Shown: positions 17,910 through 26,101 of the stretch, piece after piece | How positions within the stretch are numbered: the stretch's first letter is position 1 | Layout of the letters: every line of letters begins with the position of its first letter | Assembly: GCA_900547755.1 (NCBI GenBank) | Contig: URIC01000002.1 | Span: forward strand, 1-64,000 | DNA: 64,000 nucleotides | From: an uncultured Bacteroidales bacterium | Lineage (GTDB): Bacteria > Bacteroidota > Bacteroidia > Bacteroidales > Muribaculaceae | Direction: 5' to 3' | Translations under genes and position numbers: made by a program | The notes under the pieces: generated by a model | Seen by the model: only the letters and a program-made list of their open reading frames with translations | Told to the model about the DNA's origin: nothing | Databases searched by the model: none

Positions 17910-18385
17910 TCTTTAATAATCAGACAGGTAGCGTATGCCGCTATACCCTCTTTACGGCCTGTGAAGCCGAGGCCTTCGGTAGTGGTGGCCTTGATGCCTA
18001 CATCGTCCGGTTCCACCTTCAGAATGGCAGCCACTGTCTGACGCATCCTGTCAATGTGAGGGCTGAGCTTCGGTGTCTGCGCGCAGACGGTAACATCCAC
18101 ATTACCGACGCTATAGCCCTTATCCTCTATCAACCCCACAACACGGGCGAGCAGCAATTTGGAGTCAGCGTCCTTATAATCGGCATCGGTGTCTGGGAAG
18201 TGATATCCTATATCGCGCAAGGATGCCGCGCCGAGCAGGGCGTCGCACAGGGCGTGCAGAGCCACGTCAGCATCGCTGTGTCCCGCCAACCCCTCGGTAT
18301 GAGGCACTTTCACACCGCACAGCCACAGCTCCCTTCCGGGGGCGAAGCGATGCACATCATATCCCAGACCGACACGTATTTTCAT
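17906..18385 (-). CDS. ispF: 2-C-methyl-D-erythritol 2,4-cyclodiphosphate synthase
   Basis: IspF converts CDP-methylerythritol phosphate to the cyclodiphosphate in the non-mevalonate isoprenoid pathway. The 159-residue protein shows the metal site GYDVHRF, the signature HSDADVALHALCDALLGA, FPDTD, and the C-terminal ATTTEGLGFTGRKEGIAAYA. Length is typical. It follows porV after 22 bp; porU, porV and ispF are likewise neighbours in Porphyromonas gingivalis, so the linkage is conserved although the pathways are unrelated. Confidence 0.97.
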   Translation of the reverse strand: MKIRVGLGYDVHRFAPGRELWLCGVKVPHTEGLAGHSDADVALHALCDALLGAASLRDIGYHFPDTDADYKDADSKLLLARVVGLIEDKGYSVGNVDVTVCAQTPKLSPHIDRMRQTVAAILKVEPDDVGIKATTTEGLGFTGRKEGIAAYATCLIIKD

Positions 18386-18407
18386 ATCTCTTGTGTTTTA
18401 AGCCCTT

Positions 18408-19625
18408 TTATTTGCGGCGTTTTCCAATCAAATCCTTCAGACCGTCCATATCGAAGGACAGGGTGAAGCGCAGTGTCTGGTCCAAAGGGGAACTCTGCGC
18501 TGTGGCAATCATGTAGGAGGCATCCAGACGCACCACGTTCAGAGAGAAGCCGGCACCTATGCCGAAGTATGAACGACCACCCTTGTTGGCGTTCTCGTAA
18601 TAGTAGCCCAGACGGGCGAAGAACTGCTGATTGTAGGCATACTCCGCGCCTAAGGAGAAATTGATTTCCTGAAGTTCCTCCTTAAAGCCGCCCGGAGCAT
18701 CGGAGAAGCTCTTGAAGATACCGGTGATGGGGGACATGTTCTCCCAGTCGTCCAGCGCCTTCTCATACTCTTCCTGACCCTCCTGGCTCTCCATGTCATA
18801 ATCTTTGGCGCGCGGTTTGGTGGGCACAAGCAGTTTGTTCAGGTCCAGGCCGAAAGCCAGGGTGTTGTAGTCGGCAAGCGGGAACATGAAGCTGGCGCCC
18901 AGACGCAGGTTGGTGGGCAGGAAGGCATTGTTGGTGCCGTGGTTATAGCTCACCTTCGAACCTATGTTGGATATATTGAAACCCCAGGCAAACTGACACT
19001 CGTTGCGTCCGACCATAGGGTAAGTGACATAGTAACCGGATATGTCGGCGGCGAAAGCCGAGGCGGCAGTGGTCTGCTCGCCGGAATATGCGTCATTGTA
19101 GGAAAGGTCCGACAGTATATAGCGAAGCACCACGCCCATTGAGAATTTCTCGGACAATTTACGGGAATAACCGACATCAAACGCCAGCTCATAGGGATTG
19201 ATGGTCTGTATGACCGCACCCTCGCCGTCGTTGTTTGTCACCTCTCCGAGCGAGAAATAACGGAACGAAGCCGAAATCGCCTGATTGTCGCCGCTACCCA
19301 ACTTCATGTAGCCGGACAGGTCGGCCAAAAAGATATCGTTCACCAACTTGCGCAACCAGGGAGTATAGGACACTCCCAGACCGCCGCTGCTGTAAGCGAA
19401 AGCATATTTAGAAGGGTTCCAGAACTGGGAATTGATGTCCGGGTCGGTGGCCGCGCCCAGGTTACCCATGGCGGAGCCTCGGGCATCGGGGGTGATTCCC
19501 AAGGTGGTGACACCGGTATTCACCGGGTTGAACTCATTGTCCTTTATGTCATTGTCGGCCAAAACCGGCGACGCGATACCCATCGCCAGTACCGCAAATG
19601 CTAAATATCTGAATGTAATCTTCAT
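18408..19625 (-). CDS. porV: type IX secretion outer-membrane protein PorV (LptO)
   Basis: PorV is a FadL-like barrel that carries type IX cargo from the Sov translocon to PorU. The 405-residue protein has a signal peptide (cleavage near VLA-DND). Next comes the PorV hallmark NTGVTTLGITPDARGSAMGN with ATDPDINSQFWNPSKY, followed by barrel strands ending in LRFTLSFDMDG. A loop rich in Asp and Glu (KDYDMESQEGQEEYEKALDD) lies mid-protein. It leads the porV-ispF-GH25 group with porU just beyond. Confidence 0.95.
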   Translation of the reverse strand: MKITFRYLAFAVLAMGIASPVLADNDIKDNEFNPVNTGVTTLGITPDARGSAMGNLGAATDPDINSQFWNPSKYAFAYSSGGLGVSYTPWLRKLVNDIFLADLSGYMKLGSGDNQAISASFRYFSLGEVTNNDGEGAVIQTINPYELAFDVGYSRKLSEKFSMGVVLRYILSDLSYNDAYSGEQTTAASAFAADISGYYVTYPMVGRNECQFAWGFNISNIGSKVSYNHGTNNAFLPTNLRLGASFMFPLADYNTLAFGLDLNKLLVPTKPRAKDYDMESQEGQEEYEKALDDWENMSPITGIFKSFSDAPGGFKEELQEINFSLGAEYAYNQQFFARLGYYYENANKGGRSYFGIGAGFSLNVVRLDASYMIATAQSSPLDQTLRFTLSFDMDGLKDLIGKRRK

Positions 19626-19735
19626 TGCAATGGAACGTAGTGTGCGGAAAAAATATTTCTTTCCTTTCTTAGTAACTGAAATACGGCCGTTTTATTGTGA
19701 CATCCTTTCACCGCACGCCTAAAAATAAATAGCTC

Positions 19736-19767
19736 GTTGCATGGGAATGGGATTTTTTGTAACTTTG
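19736..19767 (+). promoter_or_regulatory. Bacteroidetes-type promoter of the GYF/NlpC operon
   Basis: GTTG at 19736-19739, 20 nt, then TAACTTTG at 19760-19767, about 23 nt before the ATG of the first GYF-domain gene. Confidence 0.78.
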
Positions 19768-19789
19768 CCGCATAACAATTATTTCGGCA

Positions 19790-20617
19790 ATGAAATATTA
19801 CATATTCCATAACAACGAAAACCATGGTCCCCTGGAAATCCGGGAGATGGAGGAATACGGCCTGAACCCGGCCTCCCTCGTGTGGGCTGACGGATGGCCC
19901 GATTGGCGGAATGCGGACGATGTGCCTGAAATACAGGCATACCTTGAGAAAACAGAAAACGAGGCCCGCGAAAAACGCGAGACACCTCCTCCACCTGTGC
20001 AACAGTATACCCGGAATACAGCCGAGGCATACACCGGAATCACTCCTCCCCCTCCCCCAGGCACAATCGCCGAGCCTCCTGTTTGCGAAGATGAAGATAT
20101 AGAATGGTATATCGCGGTCAACAACCGGGAAGTGGGTCCCGTAAAAGAGTCCCGGCTTATAGGCCTCGGACTGGCACCGGATTCCCTGGTATGGCACGAC
20201 AGACTCACTAACTGGACACAGGCTTCGGAAGTAAAGGAGCTGGAACGACTTCTAAGTCAGGCTAAAACATCCATTACCCCGAACCAGGAGATTTACGTCA
20301 CCCAAAACGGAGACGACAAAATCCCGGGCTACATCTGGTCCATCCTGTCAGCCATCCTCACCGCAGCGGTAATCGCAGTCACCATAGCCAATAGCCGTTA
20401 TTATTCCACCGGCGATGTACTGAAACTTATCCTCGTATGCGCCGGCGCACCTCTGTCACTGACTATCGTCTCCTTTGTCTTCTACTTGCTCGGCAAATCC
20501 GACAGCGTTAAAAACCAAGCCTTCAAATCAGGCATATCTTTGGGCGCTTCTTGCGGGGCCGTCATCGCTGCGGCAGCCGGTCTGTGCCTCGCAGTGGCGG
20601 AATTTGAAATTATATGA
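19790..20617 (+). CDS. membrane protein with two GYF_2 (DUF4339) domains
   Basis: The 275-residue protein begins with a GYF_2 domain (MKYYIFHNNENHGPLEIREM to WADGWPDWRNADDV, about 1-45). A Pro-rich linker (TPPPPVQQ, TPPPPPGT) leads to a second copy at about 108-152 (EWYIAVNNREVGPVKES, LVWHDRLTNWTQASEV). Three hydrophobic segments follow at about 178-275. GYF_2 domains are thought to bind Pro-rich peptides; the protein's own linker is such a sequence. No signal peptide is present, so the repeats are probably cytoplasmic. The stop overlaps the start of the next gene by 4 bp. Confidence 0.85.
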   Translation: MKYYIFHNNENHGPLEIREMEEYGLNPASLVWADGWPDWRNADDVPEIQAYLEKTENEAREKRETPPPPVQQYTRNTAEAYTGITPPPPPGTIAEPPVCEDEDIEWYIAVNNREVGPVKESRLIGLGLAPDSLVWHDRLTNWTQASEVKELERLLSQAKTSITPNQEIYVTQNGDDKIPGYIWSILSAILTAAVIAVTIANSRYYSTGDVLKLILVCAGAPLSLTIVSFVFYLLGKSDSVKNQAFKSGISLGASCGAVIAAAAGLCLAVAEFEII

Positions 20618-21558
20618 GAAAGTTTCTATCTGTATTGATAGCCTGTATAGCGGTGTTCGCGGCTCACGCAGAGCAATGGGCACAGGTCGGCATACCTGTC
20701 ACATGTCTGCGTGCCACTCCGGCACACTCCTCCGAACAGGTATCCCAGGCTATCCTCGCCACCCCTTTGAAGATTACAGAAAAGAAAGGCGACTGGTACA
20801 AAGTGAACACACCTGACGGATACACCGGGTGGGTACGCTCCAACACTGTCAAGCTACGTTCCGAAGCCGATATGGCCAGATGGCGCCAGACTCCCCGCGC
20901 GGTGTGCAAGAACTGGACATCAAGACTCTACAACGAGGCGTACGAGCCTGACGGATATTGCACTTACGGAGTGTTTCTCTCCACTTCAGACGAGGCGGAA
21001 GTGGAACCGGGATGGCTGGAAGTGACGACACCGGACGGAAACAATCACTTCGCGAGGGCCTCCGACTTTTACCGCAGCACCGAGGATTGGGAGCAGGCCT
21101 GCTCCAGAAGCGGCGCCTCAGAAGTGATAGCCGTGGCCATGAGTATGCTCGGAGCCCCTTACTTATGGGGCGGCACCTCCTCGCTCGCCCCTGACTGCTC
21201 GGGTTTTACCCAGACGGCTTACATGGCCGCCGGGATGCTGCTTCCGCGCGACACTTCCATGCAGATAAAGTGCGGCGAGGCCGTGGACGGCATTTCTGAT
21301 GCTAAGCCCGGAGACCTGGTGTTCTACGGCGACAACGGCCGGGTAAACCATGTGGCTATATATCTGGGGGATGAAAGAATAATTCACAGCTCGGGCCATG
21401 TGCGTATATGCCGCATGAATGAGCGGGCATCCGGCAATGAAGAGCTGTATACGGACAAGCCCATGAGCATACGCCGTGTGCTGGGAGTGTCCGGCACAAA
21501 AGCAGACGAGGCCGCTCCCGGTGTGCCCTCACTGGTCCGAAGCAACTGGTATTTCTAA
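20614..21558 (+). CDS. secreted NlpC/P60 peptidoglycan hydrolase with SH3-like domain
   Basis: The 314-residue protein has a signal peptide (MRKFLSVLIACIAVFAAHA). A bacterial SH3-type domain spans about 25-85 (VTCLRATPAHSSEQV, DGYTGWVRSNTVK), followed by a second SH3-like region and a C40 NlpC/P60 domain. The catalytic Cys is in APDCSGFTQ (Cys195) and the His in NHVAIYLG (His246), preceded by GAPYLWGG. Such enzymes cut stem-peptide bonds such as D-Glu-diaminopimelate. Flanking genes both encode GYF-domain membrane proteins, and the three are separated by 16 bp or less. Confidence 0.92.
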   Translation: MRKFLSVLIACIAVFAAHAEQWAQVGIPVTCLRATPAHSSEQVSQAILATPLKITEKKGDWYKVNTPDGYTGWVRSNTVKLRSEADMARWRQTPRAVCKNWTSRLYNEAYEPDGYCTYGVFLSTSDEAEVEPGWLEVTTPDGNNHFARASDFYRSTEDWEQACSRSGASEVIAVAMSMLGAPYLWGGTSSLAPDCSGFTQTAYMAAGMLLPRDTSMQIKCGEAVDGISDAKPGDLVFYGDNGRVNHVAIYLGDERIIHSSGHVRICRMNERASGNEELYTDKPMSIRRVLGVSGTKADEAAPGVPSLVRSNWYF

Positions 21559-21573
21559 CCAAAAAGTCCTGAA

Positions 21574-22155
21574 ATGAAGTATTACGCAATAATCAACGAC
21601 ACCCAGACGGGTCCGATGGAACTGCCCGAGCTGGTGGAAGCAGGCCTAACACCCGACACATACGTCTGGTGCAAAGGCATGTCCGACTGGCAACAGGCCA
21701 GTGAGGTGGCCGACATCTGCCGCTTTTTCCGCAACCGCATATTCGACCTCATGCACCCCACCGCCGAAAACACAGGCGGTGCGGACGAAAACGCCCATAA
21801 GGAGTTCCGACTGATGGACGACAGCGACTACAAAGGCATGAAACGTCGCGAATTTTACGCCAACGTAGGCGAACAGATAGCCCGGACGGCGAAGGACCCG
21901 GAAGAAGAGAAAATAGAACAGGGGATACCGCCGAGCCCGTTGCCCGTATGGTTGTCGGTCCTCGCTATCCTTCTGCTGTTCCCGCTCGGCATACCGGCCC
22001 TGCTTCTCTCCCGCAAAAGCCGTAAATTATGGGCCGCCGGGATGGAAAAGGAAGCCCACGAAACGGCACGCACGGCCCGTATGTGGGCCGGAATGGCTGT
22101 CTGCATAGGGATTGTCGGCTGGTCTCTCCTAATACAGTATCTGCTCGGAAAATAG
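21574..22155 (+). CDS. GYF_2 domain protein with CD225/dispanin-like membrane segment
   Basis: The 193-residue protein has an N-terminal GYF_2 domain (MKYYAIINDTQTGPMELPEL to WCKGMSDWQQASEV, about 1-45) and a charged middle. The C-terminal double-hairpin resembles CD225/dispanin proteins: hydrophobic segment LAILLLFPLGIPALLL, then the basic S-R-K-S-R-K-LWAAG-x-x-x-EA-x-x-x-A-R-x-AR loop and a second hydrophobic helix. Function is unknown. It is the third gene of the GYF-NlpC-GYF set and appears paralogous to the first gene at its N-terminus. Confidence 0.82.
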   Translation: MKYYAIINDTQTGPMELPELVEAGLTPDTYVWCKGMSDWQQASEVADICRFFRNRIFDLMHPTAENTGGADENAHKEFRLMDDSDYKGMKRREFYANVGEQIARTAKDPEEEKIEQGIPPSPLPVWLSVLAILLLFPLGIPALLLSRKSRKLWAAGMEKEAHETARTARMWAGMAVCIGIVGWSLLIQYLLGK

Positions 22156-22174
22156 TCTCAGTACATTCCCCGAG

Positions 22175-22206
22175 TTTGGAGTTTTCACAGTTTTTTACTA
22201 ATTTCG
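22175..22206 (+). promoter_or_regulatory. promoter of the acyltransferase-Wzi-nonulosonate operon
   Basis: TTTG at 22175-22178, exactly 20 nt, then TAATTTCG at 22199-22206 (one change from TAnnTTTG). It lies 6 nt before the ATG of the acyltransferase gene, so the message would be nearly leaderless or the start lies slightly downstream. Confidence 0.65.
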
Positions 22207-22211
22207 CACCT

Positions 22212-23141
22212 ATGAAGGAGGTAATACAACCCGTTGCCCGTGAGCTGCTGGAAGCAGAACTCACCGAAAAGAGACGACTGCGACATACCAACAAGGCAGA
22301 CAATGAAATCTACATTGTGGATGCTTTCTGTGCCCCCAACACAATGCGCGAGATAGGGCGCCTGCGGGAAATAGCCTTCCGCGATGCCGGAGGCGGCACA
22401 GGCAAAGACTGCGACATCGACGAGTTCGACACCATGAATCCGCCCTGCCGCCAGCTCATAGTCTGGAATCCCCAGGAGCGTGAAATCATAGGCGGATACC
22501 GTTTCATCCTCGGCAAAGACATACAGATTTCCGAGGAAGGTGTGCCGCGTATAGCCTCCTCCCACATGTTCCGCTTCTCCCCCGTCTTCATCAAAGAATT
22601 CCTCCCGCATACCATTGAATTGGGGCGCTCCTTCGTCACCCTTGAATACCAAAGCAGCAAAGCCGGTACCCGCGCCCTGTATGCGTTGGACAATCTGTGG
22701 GACGGACTGGGCGCTCTGACCGTGGTGAACCCGGACATCAGATACCTCTTCGGCAAGGCGACCATGTACCCGAGCTATAACCGCGAGTGCCGCGATATGC
22801 TTCTCTATTTCCTGCACAAGCATTTCCCCGACAACGACCGACTGGTGCGCCCCATAGAACCATTGGACATGGAGACCGACGGCGCTGTCCTGGCAGCTCT
22901 CTTCAGCGGCTCCACCTTCAAGGAAGATTACAAAATACTGAACCACGCCATACGCGAATACGGGCTGAACATTCCCCCTCTGATGAACGCATATATGAGC
23001 CTCTCCCCCACGATGAAAATGTTCGGCACCGCCATCAACCATGAGTTCGGCGATGTGGAGGAAAGCGGCATTTTCTTTGCCATTTCCGAGATTTTCGAAA
23101 GCAAGAAAAACCGCCATATAGGCACCTACAATGGGAAATAA
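22212..23141 (+). CDS. GNAT-fold N-acyltransferase, GlsB/OlsB-like (hemolysin family)
   Basis: The 309-residue cytosolic protein resembles the acyl-ACP-dependent N-acyltransferases (OlsB-type, once called hemolysins). It has GRLREIAFRDAGGGTGKD, then EFDTMNPPCRQLIVWNP and EIIGGYRFILG, then ELGRSFVTLEYQ and ALWDGL-like segments. In Bacteroides the homologous GlsB starts synthesis of glycine lipids by acylating glycine; that substrate is an inference here. No O-acyltransferase partner gene (GlsA) is adjacent. It heads a tight plus-strand operon and overlaps the Wzi-like gene by 11 bp. Confidence 0.78.
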   Translation: MKEVIQPVARELLEAELTEKRRLRHTNKADNEIYIVDAFCAPNTMREIGRLREIAFRDAGGGTGKDCDIDEFDTMNPPCRQLIVWNPQEREIIGGYRFILGKDIQISEEGVPRIASSHMFRFSPVFIKEFLPHTIELGRSFVTLEYQSSKAGTRALYALDNLWDGLGALTVVNPDIRYLFGKATMYPSYNRECRDMLLYFLHKHFPDNDRLVRPIEPLDMETDGAVLAALFSGSTFKEDYKILNHAIREYGLNIPPLMNAYMSLSPTMKMFGTAINHEFGDVEESGIFFAISEIFESKKNRHIGTYNGK

Positions 23142-24711
23142 ACCACGCTTCCTTTCCCTGGTCCTGCTGCTCGCAGGAACCCTCCCCAGCATACATGCCG
23201 CTGAAACGCCAGACTCTCTCGTACCGGCCACACGTCCTCTCTTCAGTCTGGACTTCACCACAATAGCGAACTTCAGTTCCGGCGAGTTCGCGCCTTACTA
23301 CATAGCGTCCAACTCCGAAGCGCTCACAGTCCAGGGACAGGGTATTCAGGAGTATCTGCGTGTGGAGCGCCCCCTGCTCACACAGCGACGCTTCGAGTAC
23401 GGCTTCGGCGCGGCAATGTCGGCCGGTTACACCTCCGATGTGGACTACCGCCAATGGGACTCCTCCGAAGGCCGGTTTGCCGAAAGAGGACGCCATCCCG
23501 GCTATGCAAGCCTGCGCGAGGCCTGGGCCGGAGTAAAATACCGGGGCATCTTCCTGTACGCGGGCATGAAACCGCAGGCTGACTGTCTCTTCGACTCCGC
23601 TCTTGGCAGCGGCGACCTTGTCATGAGTCGCAACGCCAGGCCCATTCCGCAGGTGCGCGCCGGTTTCATCGACTTCCAGGACATTCCCCTCACCAAAGGA
23701 TGGGTGCAGATTCAGGGAGAACTGGCTTACGGCAAAATGGCGGACTCCGATTGGCTGAAAGACCACTACAATTACTACAATTCCTTCATCACCACCGGAG
23801 TATATATACATTACTCGCGCCTTTACCTGCGCAGCAATCCCCGGAAACCCTTCTATGTGACCGTAGGTATGCAGCAAGCGGCACAATTCGGAGGCACCTG
23901 GCAGACATATTCTCAAGGCGTGGTGACCTCTTCTCTGGAGAATAAGGTGAAATTCAAGGACTTCGCCAACGCCTTGTTTCCCTGGACCGGCGGCTCCTCC
24001 TCGGCTCAGGGGGACATAGATTATTACAGCGGCAACCACCTCGGTTCCTGGGACCTTGTGCTGACATACCGATTCCGCAACGGTTCGGAACTGAAAGGCT
24101 ATATGCAGTCACCCTGGGAAGACGGCTCCGGAATCGGAAAACTCAATGGCTTCGACGGAGTATGGGGCCTGGAATACCGTTTTCCCCCGGAAGACAAGGC
24201 CGTGACCGCTGTACTGGCCGAATACATAGATTTCACCAATCAGAGCGGTCCCTCGCACTGGGCCCCCGGCGACTTTCCCGGCACCACAATCACCGGCGAA
24301 GCCACCGGCGCCGACGACTACTACAACAATTATATGTACAACGGATGGGCAAACTACGGAATGTCCATCGGCACACCGTTCATAAAGTCTCCAATCTACA
24401 ATACCGACGGCTATATGCGCTTCACAGACAACCGAGTGCGGGGCTTCCACCTCGGAGCCGAAGGTCAGCCTTGGCCTCACCTGGGCTGGCGTGCCCTCTT
24501 CTCTTACCGCACCTCGTGGGGCACCCCCTTCCTGCCCGCGCTCCGTAAGCGTCATGACACATCGGCGATGGCGGAAGCCACATTCAAACCCGCATCGGTG
24601 CCGGGCCTCACCCTCTCGGCCGCCGTAGCATTTGACGCCGGCTCCCTCTACGGAGACAATGTAGGCGCCCTTATAAAAGCAAACTACGTAATCCCCATAA
24701 GATTAAAATGA
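23131..24711 (+). CDS. capsule assembly Wzi family outer-membrane protein
   Basis: The 526-residue protein has a signal peptide (about 1-24, cleavage near IHA-A) and a barrel-like pattern rich in aromatic strands throughout, ending in ANYVIPIRLK. Features such as SGEFAPYYIASNS, LREAWAGVKYRGIFLYAGMKP, SRNARPIPQVRAGF and DFQDIPLTKGWVQIQGEL are those of the Bacteroidetes Wzi family. Wzi proteins bind capsular polysaccharide at the outer surface. It overlaps the upstream acyltransferase gene and ends 4 bp into the lipoprotein gene, so it is translated as part of the nonulosonate operon. Confidence 0.86.
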   Translation: MGNKPRFLSLVLLLAGTLPSIHAAETPDSLVPATRPLFSLDFTTIANFSSGEFAPYYIASNSEALTVQGQGIQEYLRVERPLLTQRRFEYGFGAAMSAGYTSDVDYRQWDSSEGRFAERGRHPGYASLREAWAGVKYRGIFLYAGMKPQADCLFDSALGSGDLVMSRNARPIPQVRAGFIDFQDIPLTKGWVQIQGELAYGKMADSDWLKDHYNYYNSFITTGVYIHYSRLYLRSNPRKPFYVTVGMQQAAQFGGTWQTYSQGVVTSSLENKVKFKDFANALFPWTGGSSSAQGDIDYYSGNHLGSWDLVLTYRFRNGSELKGYMQSPWEDGSGIGKLNGFDGVWGLEYRFPPEDKAVTAVLAEYIDFTNQSGPSHWAPGDFPGTTITGEATGADDYYNNYMYNGWANYGMSIGTPFIKSPIYNTDGYMRFTDNRVRGFHLGAEGQPWPHLGWRALFSYRTSWGTPFLPALRKRHDTSAMAEATFKPASVPGLTLSAAVAFDAGSLYGDNVGALIKANYVIPIRLK

Positions 24712-25118
24712 AAGTCCGCAGACTGTATTTCCTCATTTTGCTCTGCCTGCTGCTCACCGGGGCCTGTACCCGCAACGACGGCGACATAGGCAGGCAGTTC
24801 GGCCTCTGGAAGCTGGTGAGCGTCACCCGCGCCGGGGTGGATGACCCCTCCTACGAAGGAAATGTTTTCTGGGCTTTCCAAAACAATACGATAGAAATGA
24901 AGGAAGTGCAGGCCGACAATGTGGTCTATCAGAGCTTCGGCTCTTACCGCATCGAAGACAATACACTGTTCCTGTCCTTCACCGACCCTGATTTCCCTCC
25001 GCGCCCCGTGACAGGCCTACCCCGTGTCTGCGAGCTTGACATACTCAGGTTCACACGGAGCGAACTGGTGCTAAGCTATCAGGAGGGAACTGTAATTTAC
25101 ACTTTCCACAAATGGTAA
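24708..25118 (+). CDS. lipocalin-like lipoprotein
   Basis: The 136-residue protein has a lipoprotein signal with lipobox LTGAC (Cys20). A short beta-barrel-like body follows with the opening G-x-W-K-L-V-S-V of lipocalin-like domains (RQFGLWKLVSVTRAG), then SYRIEDNTLFLSF and a final VIYTFHKW strand. It is probably anchored to the inner leaflet of the outer membrane or exposed at the surface. The ligand is unknown. It overlaps both its neighbours by a few bases, which places it in the same operon as the Wzi-like and LegB genes. Confidence 0.75.
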   Translation: MKVRRLYFLILLCLLLTGACTRNDGDIGRQFGLWKLVSVTRAGVDDPSYEGNVFWAFQNNTIEMKEVQADNVVYQSFGSYRIEDNTLFLSFTDPDFPPRPVTGLPRVCELDILRFTRSELVLSYQEGTVIYTFHKW

Positions 25119-26101
25119 CGAATCATGTATTGGTAACGGGAGCCGACGGTTTCATCGGCTCACACCTCACTGAACTGCTTCTGCGCAACGGATATAAAGT
25201 GCGTGCGCTGGCACAATATAACTCTTTCAACAACTGGGGATGGCTCGAACAAGTGCATCATCCCAATCTGGAGGTGGTCTGCGGCGACGTGCGCGACCCG
25301 GACTTCTGCCGTCACATCTGCCGCGATGTGGAAATAGTCTTTCATCTGGCGGCACTCATCGCCATTCCCTATTCCTACGTCGCCCCCGACTCCTACGTGG
25401 ACACCAACATCAAGGGTACTCTGAATATGTGTCAGGCCGCACGGGATATGGGTGTGGAGCGTCTTTTGGTGACCTCCACCAGCGAGGTCTACGGCACCGC
25501 TCTCGAAGTGCCTATCACCGAGAAGCATCCCCGTCAGCCACAGAGTCCCTATTCCGCCACCAAGATTGGCGCCGATGCAATAGCCATGAGCTTCTACAAC
25601 GCATTCTCCCTCCCGGTGACGATAGTGCGCCCGTTCAACACTTACGGCCCGCGCCAAAGCGCCCGCGCCATCATCCCCACCATCATCACGCAGATAGCCG
25701 ACGGCGAGCGTGAAATCAAAGTGGGAGACCTCACCCCGACACGCGACTTCAACTTTGTCGAGGACACCGCCCGAGGATTCCTCGCCATAGCACGTGCCGA
25801 CAAGGAAAAAGTGGCCGGACAGGAAATCAACATAGCCACAGAGCGCGAAGTGACAATGGAGCAGACCCTCCGCACCATAGCCTCCCTGATGGAGGCCGAC
25901 GTGAAGTGGGTCACCGACCCGGCGCGTCTGCGTCCGTCCAAGAGCGAGGTACGCCGTCTTCTCGGCTCGGCCGGGAAGCTGCGCGCCCTCACCGGCTGGG
26001 AACCCCGATATACCCTGGAACAGGGACTGAGGAAGACAATAGACTGGTTCACCGACCCGGAGAACCTGAAAATGTATAAATCAAACATTTACAATCAATG
26101 A
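25112..26101 (+). CDS. legB: NAD-dependent sugar-nucleotide 4,6-dehydratase, LegB-like
   Basis: The 329-residue short-chain dehydrogenase has the Rossmann motif VTGADGFIGSHL, STSEVYG, and the catalytic Tyr-Lys pair in YSATK (with PRQPQSPYSATKIGAD), then VRPFNTYGPRQSARAIIPT. The sequence is close to LegB, which converts a UDP- or GDP-GlcNAc to the 4-keto-6-deoxy sugar at the start of legionaminic acid synthesis. It is the first of five sugar genes, overlapping the lipoprotein gene by 7 bp and the ATP-grasp gene by 4 bp. An alternative is a general UDP-hexose epimerase, but the neighbours favour LegB. Confidence 0.84.
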   Translation: MVTNHVLVTGADGFIGSHLTELLLRNGYKVRALAQYNSFNNWGWLEQVHHPNLEVVCGDVRDPDFCRHICRDVEIVFHLAALIAIPYSYVAPDSYVDTNIKGTLNMCQAARDMGVERLLVTSTSEVYGTALEVPITEKHPRQPQSPYSATKIGADAIAMSFYNAFSLPVTIVRPFNTYGPRQSARAIIPTIITQIADGEREIKVGDLTPTRDFNFVEDTARGFLAIARADKEKVAGQEINIATEREVTMEQTLRTIASLMEADVKWVTDPARLRPSKSEVRRLLGSAGKLRALTGWEPRYTLEQGLRKTIDWFTDPENLKMYKSNIYNQ

